A stretch of DNA of 64,000 nt from an uncultured Faecalibacterium sp. GTDB lineage: Bacteria > Bacillota > Clostridia > Oscillospirales > Ruminococcaceae. Below, one piece after another: positions 15,186 to 24,360 of this stretch; positions within the stretch are counted from its first letter, which is position 1, and each line of letters starts with the position of its first letter. Both the position numbers and the translations under genes were made by a program. The stretch lies in assembly GCA_937880095.1 (NCBI GenBank), contig CALFLK010000002.1, forward strand, positions 62,001-126,000. The letters run 5' to 3'. Under the pieces are notes generated by a model. The model saw only the letters and a list, made by a program, of their open reading frames with translations. It searched no databases and was not told where the DNA came from.

Positions 15186-17576
15186 ATAGCTAATCAAGAA
15201 CCGCGCCGGATCCATCGCAGCGGCGCAGAACCGCAGCCGGCACCCAAAACCGGAAAAGCAACGAAGAAAAAGACCAAGAACAAAAAGTCTCATCCGTTCC
15301 TGAAGGGGCTGGGCCGTTTTATTGCGGTCTGTTTCTGTGTGGGAATGATGGCTTGCTCGGCAGCAGCGGTGTGGGTGTGTAACTATGTCACCACGGCTAC
15401 GGCAGAAGATAAGCTGCTTTTGAATCTGGACAATCTGGAACAGAGCCAGTCCAGTATCGTTTATAAGCAGCACTATGATGCAGACGATCAGGGTATGGGG
15501 GATTGGTACGAATCTACCATCTTCAAATCTCCCAACAGCCACCGCCTGAAGGTGGAGCTATCCCAGATCCCGGAAAATTTGCAGAATGCATTTATCTGCA
15601 CCGAGGATAAGGATTTCTGGAACCATCATGGTGTCAGCTTCAAGCGTACGCTGGCAGCTGCAATCAATGAACTGACCAACAATAAACTGCTGGGCAGCAA
15701 GCAGGGTGCTTCTACTTTGGAGCAGCAGCTGATCAAGAATATTCTGGATGATGACGATTCCCATGGATGGGACGGTATTAAACGCAAGATGCGTGAGATT
15801 TACCGCGCATGGAATCTGGATAATATGTATTCCAAGGAAACCATCCTGGAAAATTATCTGAATACCATCAGCTTTACCGGCACTTTGCAGGGCGTGCAGA
15901 CGGCTGCAAACGAATACTTCAATAAGGACGTCAGTGAACTGACCCTGCCGGAGTGTGCGGTCATTGCATCCATTACCAAGAACCCCACCAAGTACAACCC
16001 CTATACCAACCCGGAAGAGCTGCTGGCACGCCGCAATCTGGTTCTGGATAATATGTATAACCAGGGCAAGATTAACGAAACCGACTGGCAGGAGGCAAAA
16101 GCATCCTCGCTGGTTCTGGCAGAAGAGGAAGGGGAAGAACAGGTTGCAACTACTTCCAACCAGTCCTACTATGAGGACGCGATCTTCCGCAGCCTGACTG
16201 CGCAGATCATGGAAAAGGAAGGCATCAGCGAAAAGGCAGCACAGAACCTGATCTACACCGGCGGTTTCCAGATTTATTCCTGTGAAAACCCGGATCTGCA
16301 GCGTTCGATGGAAACCATTATGATGAATGATGGCGATAAGTATTTCCCTGCTGGCTGGCGGGAAGAAGAAGTTGCAGAGCTGCACGATTACGATGTTCCC
16401 GTTTATGCCGAGGACGGCGTGACCCCCAAGACCAAGACCAAGGACGATGGCACTACCGTGTATTTCCGCAAGGTGCGCACGCAGGCTGCTATGGTTTCCA
16501 TGGACTTTGACGGCAACGTACGCGGTGTTGTGGGCGGCATTGGCGAAAAAACAGCTGACTTGGGTCTGAACCGTGCAACGGATGCACCCCGTCAGTGTGG
16601 TTCTACCATGAAGCCCATTGGTCCCTACAGTCTGGCAGTCGAGTACGGTCTGTACAACTGGTCCAGTATGCTGAACGACTCTCCCTTGTACGCCAAGGAA
16701 GATATGAAGGTCCGTGATGACGACTACTGCCGCAAGCATGGCTTGTCTGGTCTGTCCGATCAGGCTTTGAAGGCATACCCCGGCGCATGGCGTGACTGGC
16801 CCCGCAACTACAGCAATACCTATTCGTATCAGAACATTCCCGTTTACGAAGGTCTGTACCGTTCTTTGAACACCATCGCAGCCCGCGTAGGCGAAACGGT
16901 CGGTGCGGATAAGATTTTCAACTTTGCCAAGAATACCCTGAATATGTCTACGCTGGTCCCCGAGGATAACTCTCTGGCATCCATGATCATGGGCAGCCAG
17001 TCTTACGGTGTTACCACGCTGGACCTGTGCGCAGCATTCCAGATTTTCTATGATGGCACCTACAATACCCCTCGTTTCTATACCGAAGTGTACGATTCCG
17101 ATGGTAACCTGTATCTGGAAGCAGATATGAGCGAGTATCAGGCACTGACCCCGGAAACCGCCCGCATTATGAACCGTATGCTGCGCAACGTCATTACCGT
17201 TGGTACTGCAAGCAAGGTTGGCGGCCCCAAGGCTGGCAACATGGAATCCATCGGCAAGACCGGTACCGCCAGCGACTGGAAGGACTTCTCTTTCGTCGGT
17301 CTGACCCCGTACTATGTCACCGCTACTTGGTGGGGCTATGATGAACCCACCAAGATGAAGAACCTGGGCAGCACCAAGAACTGTGCTTCTGCATGGAAGG
17401 CTCTGATGGAGGACGTGCAGGATGGTATGACCACCAAGAAGTTCCCGGATGCGGAAGGCGTTGTAACCGCAGCGTTCTGCCGTGATACGGGTCTGCTGGC
17501 AAATCCCGGCTGCCCCAACCAGAGCGTCGGCTATTATAAGAAGAACGATTTGCCCGGTCACTGCGATATGCACTAA
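15186..17576 (+). CDS. Class A penicillin-binding protein (PBP1a type), apparent AUA start
   Basis: Bifunctional peptidoglycan glycosyltransferase/transpeptidase, 796 residues. A basic cytoplasmic tail (KKKTKNKKSH), one membrane helix at about 45-70, then GT51 with catalytic Glu140 (EDKDFWNHHG) and QGASTLEQQ, then the transpeptidase with S473TMK, S560LN and K691TG. TAGGAGG at 15171-15177 points to ATA at 15186 (reading MANQEPRR). The first ATG/GTG/TTG in frame is GTG 15339, with no ribosome site and inside the membrane helix. Anchored in the plasma membrane, active outside. Confidence 0.88.
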   Translation: MANQEPRRIHRSGAEPQPAPKTGKATKKKTKNKKSHPFLKGLGRFIAVCFCVGMMACSAAAVWVCNYVTTATAEDKLLLNLDNLEQSQSSIVYKQHYDADDQGMGDWYESTIFKSPNSHRLKVELSQIPENLQNAFICTEDKDFWNHHGVSFKRTLAAAINELTNNKLLGSKQGASTLEQQLIKNILDDDDSHGWDGIKRKMREIYRAWNLDNMYSKETILENYLNTISFTGTLQGVQTAANEYFNKDVSELTLPECAVIASITKNPTKYNPYTNPEELLARRNLVLDNMYNQGKINETDWQEAKASSLVLAEEEGEEQVATTSNQSYYEDAIFRSLTAQIMEKEGISEKAAQNLIYTGGFQIYSCENPDLQRSMETIMMNDGDKYFPAGWREEEVAELHDYDVPVYAEDGVTPKTKTKDDGTTVYFRKVRTQAAMVSMDFDGNVRGVVGGIGEKTADLGLNRATDAPRQCGSTMKPIGPYSLAVEYGLYNWSSMLNDSPLYAKEDMKVRDDDYCRKHGLSGLSDQALKAYPGAWRDWPRNYSNTYSYQNIPVYEGLYRSLNTIAARVGETVGADKIFNFAKNTLNMSTLVPEDNSLASMIMGSQSYGVTTLDLCAAFQIFYDGTYNTPRFYTEVYDSDGNLYLEADMSEYQALTPETARIMNRMLRNVITVGTASKVGGPKAGNMESIGKTGTASDWKDFSFVGLTPYYVTATWWGYDEPTKMKNLGSTKNCASAWKALMEDVQDGMTTKKFPDAEGVVTAAFCRDTGLLANPGCPNQSVGYYKKNDLPGHCDMH

Positions 17577-17613
17577 GTAAAAATCTTGCCAAAACTGGCT
17601 TGAAAATGGAAAA

Positions 17614-17656
17614 AACAGCACCCGCCCTCTTGCATTGTAAGGGGGCGGGTGCTATT
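17614..17656 (+). terminator. GC-rich hairpin after the PBP gene
   Basis: Arms AGCACCCGCCCtCTT / AAGGGGGCGGGTGCT. The plus-strand tail is ATTATAT rather than T-rich. The hairpin also contains the next gene's -35 box in its loop. Confidence 0.6.
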
Positions 17657-17658
17657 AT
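17630..17658 (+). promoter_or_regulatory. Promoter of the ACT protein / aspartokinase region
   Basis: TTGCAT (17630-17635), 17-base spacer, TATTAT (17653-17658), lying within the terminator hairpin of the upstream gene. Confidence 0.6.
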
Positions 17659-17699
17659 ATCCTTGTTAGAAAGACAGTTGTACACAAGAGGGAAACAGA

Positions 17700-18125
17700 A
17701 TGAGTAAAAGATTTTTGCTGGTAGATGCCGATGCTTTACCCGAAGTTTTTTTGCAGGTACTTCGCGCAAAGGAGCTTTTGGCAAGCGGCGAAGCAAAAAA
17801 CATCAGTGCGGCAGCGCGTGCGGTTGGTATTTCGCGCAGCGCATTCTATAAGTACAAGGACAGCATTTTCGAGTCGGGCAGCAATCGCTCGGTACTGACC
17901 GTAATTGCGACCCTTCTGGACGAAACCGGTGCTTTGCAGGCGCTTTTGGCAGGTATCAGCAGCGCAGGTGCAGGCATCGTGATGCTGAATCAGTCCCGCC
18001 CGGAAAACGGCACAGCGCAGATTGCGGTTACCATTCGCACGAATGGAATGCGCATCAGTGTGCAGGAAATGACGGACAAGCTAGCAATGCAGCGCACGGT
18101 TGTGGAAGTACATTGCGACGATTGA
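17700..18125 (+). CDS. ACT domain-containing protein, PheB / UPF0735-like
   Basis: 141 residues. The N-terminal part has a small helix-turn-helix-like stretch (NISAAARAVGISRSAFYKYKDSIF), the C-terminal half is an ACT amino-acid-binding domain (RSVLTVIATLLDETGALQALLAGISSAGAGIVMLNQ). This is the PheB/UPF0735 layout found in Firmicutes beside homoserine dehydrogenase or aspartate-pathway genes. Its neighbour here is aspartokinase, which fits a role sensing an amino acid of that pathway. Not experimentally defined. ATG 17700 follows GAGGGAAACAGA. Confidence 0.8.
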   Translation: MSKRFLLVDADALPEVFLQVLRAKELLASGEAKNISAAARAVGISRSAFYKYKDSIFESGSNRSVLTVIATLLDETGALQALLAGISSAGAGIVMLNQSRPENGTAQIAVTIRTNGMRISVQEMTDKLAMQRTVVEVHCDD

Positions 18126-18158
18126 TCCCAGCGGCAGAAGGCTGCAAAAAAGACGAAT

Positions 18159-18206
18159 GAAAACGGTGTGATCCGGCGCTCAGCTGGGTCACGCCGTTTT
18201 GTTTTG
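18159..18206 (+). terminator. Terminator between ACT protein and aspartokinase
   Basis: Arms AAAACGGTGTGA / TCACGCCGTTTT with a 17-base loop and TTTTGTTTT tail. Confidence 0.85.
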
Positions 18207-18355
18207 CGTGCAAATCCCAATCCCATCGCGGCGAACCCTTCCTATCCGGTTGGCATAGGATGGGCGTGCAGGGGCGGGGGATATTGTGTATCCGGCAAAA
18301 AAGCCGTGTGCGCAGCAATCCTTCTGCCGGAAACATCACATGGAGGAGTGATTGT

Positions 18356-19567
18356 ATGGGATTGATTGTGCAAAAGTTTGGCGGAAGTTCTGTCAGGGAT
18401 CGGGACCATCTGTTTCGGGTGGCACACATCATTGCCAATACCCACAATGCGGGCAATGCTGTGGTCGCGGTAGTTTCTGCGCAGGGGGATACCACCGATG
18501 ATTTGCTGGAAAAGGCGGCAGAAATTACGCAAAACCCGCCGGACCGTGAAATGGATGTGTTGCTGTCCACTGGGGAGCAGATTTCCATTTCACTGCTGAC
18601 CATGACCCTGACCGAGCTGGGCTGTGATGCCGTCAGTCTGACCGGGTGGCAGGCTGGATTTTGTACTGACCGAGCATATACCAAAGCGCGCATCCAACAT
18701 CTGGACGGCAAACGCATTTCTGACGCATTGGCACAGGGAAAAGTGGTGGTCGTTGCAGGCTTTCAGGGATTGAACCCGCAGGGGGACATTACCACACTGG
18801 GGCGCGGTGGAAGCGATACCAGCGCAGTTGCTATTGCGGCAGCACTGCACGCAGACCGCTGTCAGATTTTTACGGATGTGGAAGGTATCTACACAGCGGA
18901 CCCGCGCAAAGTACCCCACGCCCGCAAGCTGAAAGCGGTGGCGTTCGATGAAATGCTGGAGCTTGCCTCCATGGGCAGTCAGGTGCTGAACAATCGCAGC
19001 GTGGAGCTGGCAAAAAAATATAATGTGCAGCTGGAGGTGCTTTCCAGCCTGAACCCAGTGGCAGGAACCCTCGTGAAAGAGCAGGCAGAGCCCATGGAAG
19101 GTACCTGCTTTACCGGTGTTACAAAAGATACCAGCATTGCGGTGATTACGATTTTGCATCTGCCCAGTGCGGCGGAGCAAACCCGTGTGTTTGAACATCT
19201 GGCGCAAAACGGAATCCATGTGGATATGATGCTGCAAGCTTCCAACCCGGACGGCAGCCGTCAGCTGCATTTTTCGGTTGCAGCAGCAGATCAAGCCAAA
19301 GCAATGCAGCTTTTGCAGGCGCAATGCGGCAGTTTTGGCGGCAAAGTGCAGGCAGATGATACCTGCGCCAAGGTTTCGCTGGTGGGGATCGGCTTGCAAA
19401 CCAACGGCGGTGTGGCTGCAAAGCTGTTTGCAGCACTGGAAAGCCATGGGATTTCGGTTTCCATGGTCACGACCAGCGAAATCAAAATTTCCGTCATTGT
19501 TTCCAAAGCAGATGCGGAGCTGGCGGTGCGGGTCATCCATGACGCATTGGTGAATGATAAAAAATAA
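18356..19567 (+). CDS. lysC: Aspartate kinase
   Basis: 403 residues. Catalyses ATP-dependent phosphorylation of aspartate, the entry to lysine, threonine and methionine synthesis. The N-terminal KFGGSSV (residues 7-13) binds ATP; GRGGSDTSAVAIAAAL and the following DVEGIYTADPR are the amino-acid kinase signature. Two ACT domains occupy about residues 265-403. Start ATG 18356 follows TGGAGGAG; the frame extends back to 18260 without a site. No lysine riboswitch is apparent in the 150 bases upstream, so control is probably by the ACT domains. Confidence 0.93.
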   Translation: MGLIVQKFGGSSVRDRDHLFRVAHIIANTHNAGNAVVAVVSAQGDTTDDLLEKAAEITQNPPDREMDVLLSTGEQISISLLTMTLTELGCDAVSLTGWQAGFCTDRAYTKARIQHLDGKRISDALAQGKVVVVAGFQGLNPQGDITTLGRGGSDTSAVAIAAALHADRCQIFTDVEGIYTADPRKVPHARKLKAVAFDEMLELASMGSQVLNNRSVELAKKYNVQLEVLSSLNPVAGTLVKEQAEPMEGTCFTGVTKDTSIAVITILHLPSAAEQTRVFEHLAQNGIHVDMMLQASNPDGSRQLHFSVAAADQAKAMQLLQAQCGSFGGKVQADDTCAKVSLVGIGLQTNGGVAAKLFAALESHGISVSMVTTSEIKISVIVSKADAELAVRVIHDALVNDKK

Positions 19568-19573
19568 TCTCTC

Positions 19574-19618
19574 CGGCAGCAGTTCGCTGAAATCAGCGGA
19601 TGGCTGCCTTTCTTTTTG
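19574..19618 (+). terminator. Terminator after aspartokinase
   Basis: GGCAGC...CGCTGA / TCAGCG...GCTGCC hairpin followed by TTTCTTTTT. Confidence 0.8.
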
Positions 19619-19642
19619 CTGTACACGGGGAGGGAAATGCGG

Positions 19643-19648
19643 TATAAT
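19643..19648 (+). promoter_or_regulatory. -10 element for the VanY-type carboxypeptidase gene
   Basis: TATAAT preceded by GCGG. No -35 at proper spacing. Confidence 0.4.
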
Positions 19649-19703
19649 AAGACATTATGGACATGGCTCCAAACCCATAACATACGAGTAGTGAGGAAAG
19701 AGA

Positions 19704-20534
19704 ATGGATACTACCCCGATTCAAAGCTATACCCCGGAACAGCTGGCGCAGCGCCGACAGGAGCGCGCCGTGCGCCGCCGCAGAAAGAAACTGATGCAGG
19801 GCGTGATTCTTTTTATTGGTTTTGTAGCCTTGGTTCTTGTTTTGATGGGGGTGCGCACCATTTGGAAATGGACCGAAGGCGCTCGCGCGCGTAGTCGGTA
19901 CGGCACAGGAAACTACGATGTGTCCGAATATGTTTTTCGTGCATCCGACCCGCGTCTGGTTCTGGTGAATCAGTATTGTTCCGTTTCCACCAGCACGGCG
20001 CCGGAGCTGGAAGTTGCGGATGACGCAACTGGTCAGCAGCTGGCACCTGAAGCAGCAGAAGCATTCCGCAATATGGTACAGGCGGCTGCAGAAGAGAAGA
20101 TAAAATTGTCGCTGGGCTCTGGTTATCGGGACACTTTGACGCAGGATAATCTGTTCCAAAAGCTGATGGAACGCTACACCGTACAGGGATACAGTCAGGA
20201 AGAAGCCAAAGCGATTGCATGGACCGTTACAGAAAAGGGTGGTTACAGCGAGCATCAGACCGGCTATGCCGCAGACATTGTGACCGATGATTACCCGGTA
20301 CCGGATTCTGAATTTGCAAAAACCAAAGCCTATGCCTGGCTGGTGCGCTATGCACCGGAATACGGTTTCATTTTGCGTTACCCCGAAGAGCGTCAGGCAG
20401 CGACCGGACATATTGAACAGCCTTGGCACTGGCGCTATGTGGGTGTAGATAATGCCCAGGCAATTACCGCCAGCGGCTTGTCCTTAGAGGAGTTTTTAGC
20501 ACTGCATACAGCGCAGGAAACCCCGGCGGAGTAA
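19704..20534 (+). CDS. Membrane-anchored D-alanyl-D-alanine carboxypeptidase, VanY family (M15B)
   Basis: 276 residues. An arginine-rich cytoplasmic tail (RRQERAVRRRRKK), one membrane helix at about 33-53, then an outer peptidase domain: GSGYRDTLTQDNLF, SEHQTGYAADI with the zinc His and Asp (SxHxxGxAxD), and the third zinc ligand in EQPWHWRYVG. It trims the terminal D-Ala from peptidoglycan stem peptides. There is no van cluster nearby, so this is a housekeeping wall enzyme rather than vancomycin resistance. ATG 19704 follows GAGGAAAG. Confidence 0.92.
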   Translation: MDTTPIQSYTPEQLAQRRQERAVRRRRKKLMQGVILFIGFVALVLVLMGVRTIWKWTEGARARSRYGTGNYDVSEYVFRASDPRLVLVNQYCSVSTSTAPELEVADDATGQQLAPEAAEAFRNMVQAAAEEKIKLSLGSGYRDTLTQDNLFQKLMERYTVQGYSQEEAKAIAWTVTEKGGYSEHQTGYAADIVTDDYPVPDSEFAKTKAYAWLVRYAPEYGFILRYPEERQAATGHIEQPWHWRYVGVDNAQAITASGLSLEEFLALHTAQETPAE

Positions 20535-20589
20535 ACGTCCGGATTTTCAGCGTTTGCGTGTAGAATCGTAGATATTAGGAGGACTGAAC

Positions 20590-21870
20590 TTGGAACGAAA
20601 AGAACTTTTGCCCGGCGTGTATGTGACACGCATCGCAGCGGAAAAATTTAACCGCTGCCGCCTCAGTCTGCATTTTACTTTCCCGGCAAAGCGGGAGACT
20701 GCCACGGCGCACGCGCTGCTGCCGCTGGTGATGGAGCGCGGCTGCGCATCCTGCCCGGATATGACCGAAATGACCAAAAAGCTGGCGCGTCTGTACGGTG
20801 CAGACCTGACGGTGGACAGCCGTGCAGTGGGTGCAAACCATAACCTGTGCATCAGCGTGACCGGCATCAAGGACGCATTCGCACTGGAAGGCGAAAAGCT
20901 GACCAGCGCCTATGCCCAGCTGGTGCTGGATGAAGCGTTCCATCCGTACTTTGTAGATGGCGCATTCGACCCGGGCGAAGTGGAAATCGAAAAGACCATG
21001 CTGCGCCGCAATCTGGAAAACGAAATCAATGAAAAGCGCATCTACTGCGCCCGTGCAGCCCAGCGTGAATTCTATAAAGATACCCCGGCAGCCATCCGTC
21101 AGGGCGGCTATCTGGAAGAAGTAGACAGCCAGACCCCGCAGACCTTGCTGGCTGCCTATCAAGAAATGCTGCGCACGGCTCAGATCGAGCTGATGCTGTT
21201 CGGCATTGACGACGAAAACGAAGCCGTCGTGCTGGACGCACTGAAAAAAGAGCTGGCAGCCATTGACCGCGCACCCCAGCCGCTGGCTCCCTTTGTGAAT
21301 ATTCCGGTACAGCCCGCCAAGCACTTTACCGAGAGCTTTGATATGGTGCAGGCAAAGCTATGCATGATGTTCACCATGGACCGCCCGGTGAATCTGGACG
21401 AGCTGCAGGCATACCGTCTGGCAATGTCGCTGTTTGGCGGCAGCGTGACCAGCCGCTTGTTCCTGAACGTGCGTGAAAAGATGCACATCTGCTACTATTG
21501 CTCTTCTTCTTTCCAAACTTTCACAGGCAGTATGTCCGTCAATAGCGGTGTAGAGCCTGCCAATGCGGAAAAGGCAGAAGCTGCAATCCTGAAGGAGCTG
21601 TCGGATTTGTGTGATGGTCCCATCAGCGACGAAGAGCTGGAGGACTGCCGCCGTGGTTTGCTTTCCGGTTTTGACAGCGTGGAAGATTCCATCAGCGGCA
21701 TCGAATCCTGGTACGCCATGCAGATTTGGCGTGGTGCGGGCATTCATACCCCTGCGCAGGAGCGGGAAAAGATGCTCAAAGTCACCAAGGACGATGTGCG
21801 GGATGTGCTGAATCGGTTCCACCTTTCCGTCAGTTATCTGCTTACCAATAAGGAGGAGAACCATGGCTGA
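20590..21870 (+). CDS. yfmF: M16-like protein lacking the zinc motif, YfmF family
   Basis: 426 residues, TTG start at 20590, 7 bases after AGGAGG. It has the M16 fold pattern (LLPLVMERGCASCPDMTEMTKKLARLYGADL where active members carry HxxEH; later EIEKTMLRRNLENEINEKRIYC) but no HxxEH, as in YfmF (EF-P 5-aminopentanol modification-associated protein). It overlaps yfmH by 8 bases. In Bacillus this pair is linked to maturation of the 5-aminopentanol group on elongation factor P; that link is from the family, not visible here. No signal peptide. Confidence 0.85.
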   Translation: MERKELLPGVYVTRIAAEKFNRCRLSLHFTFPAKRETATAHALLPLVMERGCASCPDMTEMTKKLARLYGADLTVDSRAVGANHNLCISVTGIKDAFALEGEKLTSAYAQLVLDEAFHPYFVDGAFDPGEVEIEKTMLRRNLENEINEKRIYCARAAQREFYKDTPAAIRQGGYLEEVDSQTPQTLLAAYQEMLRTAQIELMLFGIDDENEAVVLDALKKELAAIDRAPQPLAPFVNIPVQPAKHFTESFDMVQAKLCMMFTMDRPVNLDELQAYRLAMSLFGGSVTSRLFLNVREKMHICYYCSSSFQTFTGSMSVNSGVEPANAEKAEAAILKELSDLCDGPISDEELEDCRRGLLSGFDSVEDSISGIESWYAMQIWRGAGIHTPAQEREKMLKVTKDDVRDVLNRFHLSVSYLLTNKEENHG

Positions 21871-23167
21871 TACCGTAAGAAATGCAGCCGCAGCGGCTGC
21901 CGCAAAGGATGAATGGAAGGTTTTGCCCTCCGGGTTGACGGTGATTGTGCGCCCCATGCCGGGTTATTCCTGCACCCACGCCGTTTATGCTACCAAGTTT
22001 GGCTCTATCGACTTGAAGTTCCGTCTGGGCGATAAAATCGTGGATTTGCCCGCAGGTGTGGCGCACTTTCTGGAACATAAAATGTTCGAGGATGAGGACG
22101 GTGATGCTTTTGCAAAGTACGCAAAGACTGGCGCGAATGCAAACGCTTTCACCAGCTTTGACCGCACCTGTTATATTTTCACCGCAACGGATATGCTGGA
22201 CGAAAGTCTGGACGTGCTGCTGAACATGGTGGGGCATCCGTATTTTACCAAAGAAACCATCGACAAGGAGCAGGGCATCATCGGTCAGGAAATCAAGATG
22301 TACGATGACAGTCCGGACTGGCGTTTGATTACGGGTCTGTGTGAGCAGATGTATCACGCACACCCCATCCGCAGCGACATCGCAGGCACCTGCGAGAGCA
22401 TTGCGGAAATCACGCCGGAAATGCTGTATGACTGCTGCAGGGCATTCTATGCACCCAATAATATGGTGCTGGCGGTTGCAGGTAACACCACCATGGAGCA
22501 GGTATTGGCTGCCTGCGAGCGTGCTGGTCTGATGCAGCCGGCAAAGGAAACCGAAAAGGTGCAGCGCTTGTGGGCAGAGGAGCCCATGACCGTTGTGGAG
22601 CCGCTGCGCACTGAGAAAATGGCAATCGCAAAGCCGGCCTTTGGCATCGGCTTTAAGGAAAAGCCTCTGGCTGCGGACGATGAATCCACCGAAGTGCTGT
22701 ATGGTATCATTTGTGACGCCATCTGCGGTGGTATGTCGCCGCTGTATCGCCGCTTGTACGATGCGGGTCTGGTAAACCCCGGCTTTGACGGCGAGGTGCT
22801 GCGCGTGGACGGTTGCTGCTGCACCATGTTCACGGGCGAAAGCAGCCAGCCGGAGCTGGTGCAGAAAATGCTTCTGGAAGAAATCGAGCGTGTGCGCCGT
22901 GAGGGCGTAGATCCGGAAATCTTCACTCTGTGCAAGAACCAGAAGTACGGTACGCTCATTGAAAATCTGGAAAACGCCGAGGATTCCGCCAGCCAGATTG
23001 CTGATTTTGCTCTGACGGGTCGTTCGGTGGCACAGCAAATCGAAATGCTGGCAGGTCTGCGGGTAGAGGATGCCAACGCAGCCATGCAGGAGTTGTATTC
23101 CACCGACCGTATGGCAGTGCTGCACATTCTGCCCGACGGCTCGGCTGATTTTGAAGACGAAGAATAA
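21863..23167 (+). CDS. yfmH: M16 family zinc peptidase, YfmH family
   Basis: 434 residues. The active-site motif HFLEH (HxxEH) is at about residues 68-72 followed by KMFED, and the distal zinc Glu lies in ETIDKEQGIIGQEIKMYDD. It pairs with the inactive YfmF, like the alpha/beta partners of other M16 heterodimers. Start ATG 21863 follows AAGGAGGAG and overlaps the yfmF stop, so the two are translationally coupled. An alanine-rich segment follows the start. lgt follows after 15 bases. Confidence 0.88.
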   Translation: MADTVRNAAAAAAAKDEWKVLPSGLTVIVRPMPGYSCTHAVYATKFGSIDLKFRLGDKIVDLPAGVAHFLEHKMFEDEDGDAFAKYAKTGANANAFTSFDRTCYIFTATDMLDESLDVLLNMVGHPYFTKETIDKEQGIIGQEIKMYDDSPDWRLITGLCEQMYHAHPIRSDIAGTCESIAEITPEMLYDCCRAFYAPNNMVLAVAGNTTMEQVLAACERAGLMQPAKETEKVQRLWAEEPMTVVEPLRTEKMAIAKPAFGIGFKEKPLAADDESTEVLYGIICDAICGGMSPLYRRLYDAGLVNPGFDGEVLRVDGCCCTMFTGESSQPELVQKMLLEEIERVRREGVDPEIFTLCKNQKYGTLIENLENAEDSASQIADFALTGRSVAQQIEMLAGLRVEDANAAMQELYSTDRMAVLHILPDGSADFEDEE

Positions 23168-23182
23168 GAAGGTGCAAGTGTA

Positions 23183-24241
23183 ATGAACGAATATGTAGTT
23201 AGCTTTCCGGGGCTGGGGCTGGAGTTCAATCTGAACCGTGTGGCTTTCTCCATCGGAAATCTGGATGTTTACTGGTATGGTTTGTTGATTGCCACAGGTC
23301 TTTTGCTGGCTGTCCTGTGGTGTTTCTATCATGCGGTAGAGTTCGGCGTGGATTCTGACCGCCTGCTGGACGTGGTCTGCTTTGGTACGGTCATGGCGAT
23401 TGTCTGCGCCCGTGTCTATTATGTGGTCATGTCGCCGTATGGCTATGACAGCATTTGGGATATGATCGACATTCGTCAGGGCGGTATTGCTATTTACGGC
23501 GCAATCATCGGCGCATTCGTCTTTGGTGCGCTGGCGTGTAAATGGCGCAAGATTCCCATTTGGGCAACCTGCGATTTGGCATCCGTTGGTTTTTTGATTG
23601 GCCAGTGTCTGGGTCGCTGGGGCAACTATGTGAACCAGGAAGCCTTTGGCTATAACACCACACTGCCCTGGGGCATGTACAGCGAAAAGACCCGTCAGTA
23701 TCTGGAAAGCAGTGTGGTTACACTGCCCAGCGGTATGACGGTTGACCCCACCATGCCGGTGCATCCCACCTTCCTGTATGAGAGCCTGTGGTGTCTGGTT
23801 GGCTTTATCCTGCTGGCGCTGTACTTCAAGAAGCGTAAGTTCAACGGCGATATTGCGCTGCGTTACGCCATCTGGTATGGTCTGGGTCGTTTCTGGATCG
23901 AGGGTCTGCGTACCGACAGCCTGCTGCTGGTACCCAGCCTGAATCTGCGTGCTTCTCAGCTGTTTGCTGCGGTAACTGTGGTAGCTGCTCTGGCACTGGA
24001 AATCTACCTGACCCGCAAGTATAAGGATACCCAGCCCATGCAGGTAGAGCTGGCAATCAACAGCGACAACCTGTCTTATATGAAGAAGCATCCGCTGGAT
24101 GGTCCGATTGCTTTTGTTGAAACCCTGCCTGTAGGTGCATCCCATAAGGAATATGTGGAAGCAACCCGAAAGTTCAATGAACAGGTTCGCACCCAGCTGG
24201 AAGAGCTGGTAAAAGCCCAGTCTGACGCACCGCAGGAGTAA
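23183..24241 (+). CDS. lgt: Prolipoprotein diacylglyceryl transferase with a C-terminal extension
   Basis: 352 residues. Transfers diacylglycerol from phosphatidylglycerol to the lipobox Cys of prolipoproteins, in the plasma membrane. Visible: about seven membrane helices, the signature GRWGNYVNQEAFG (family GRxGNFxNxExxG), RQGGIAIYGAIIGA and HPTFLYESLWC. The last 65 or so residues after the final helix are hydrophilic and charged, longer than in most Lgt proteins. Substrates in this window include the flavin reductase lipoprotein at 36657-38606. Start ATG 23183 follows GAAGGTG. Confidence 0.94.
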   Translation: MNEYVVSFPGLGLEFNLNRVAFSIGNLDVYWYGLLIATGLLLAVLWCFYHAVEFGVDSDRLLDVVCFGTVMAIVCARVYYVVMSPYGYDSIWDMIDIRQGGIAIYGAIIGAFVFGALACKWRKIPIWATCDLASVGFLIGQCLGRWGNYVNQEAFGYNTTLPWGMYSEKTRQYLESSVVTLPSGMTVDPTMPVHPTFLYESLWCLVGFILLALYFKKRKFNGDIALRYAIWYGLGRFWIEGLRTDSLLLVPSLNLRASQLFAAVTVVAALALEIYLTRKYKDTQPMQVELAINSDNLSYMKKHPLDGPIAFVETLPVGASHKEYVEATRKFNEQVRTQLEELVKAQSDAPQE

Positions 24242-24256
24242 TCCATACTGATTTGC

Positions 24257-24295
24257 ACAAAGACGCCTTGCGCTGAAACGGGGCGTCTTTTCTGT
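24257..24295 (+). terminator. Terminator after lgt
   Basis: AAAGACGCC / GGCGTCTTTTCTGTT hairpin. Confidence 0.8.
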
Positions 24296-24360
24296 TGCAT
24301 TTTGCGGCAGTGTATGATAGATTTTGAAAAAGAAAAAGTAAAAAACGGAGGAAAACGCCT

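Noticed and set aside
15558..17621. Minus-strand open frame of 687 codons opposite the PBP gene
   Set aside because: Antisense to a gene with all PBP motifs; no family pattern and no start signal.
18207..18355. Lysine riboswitch before aspartokinase
   Set aside because: The 150-base gap is too short for the class and I see none of its conserved helices.
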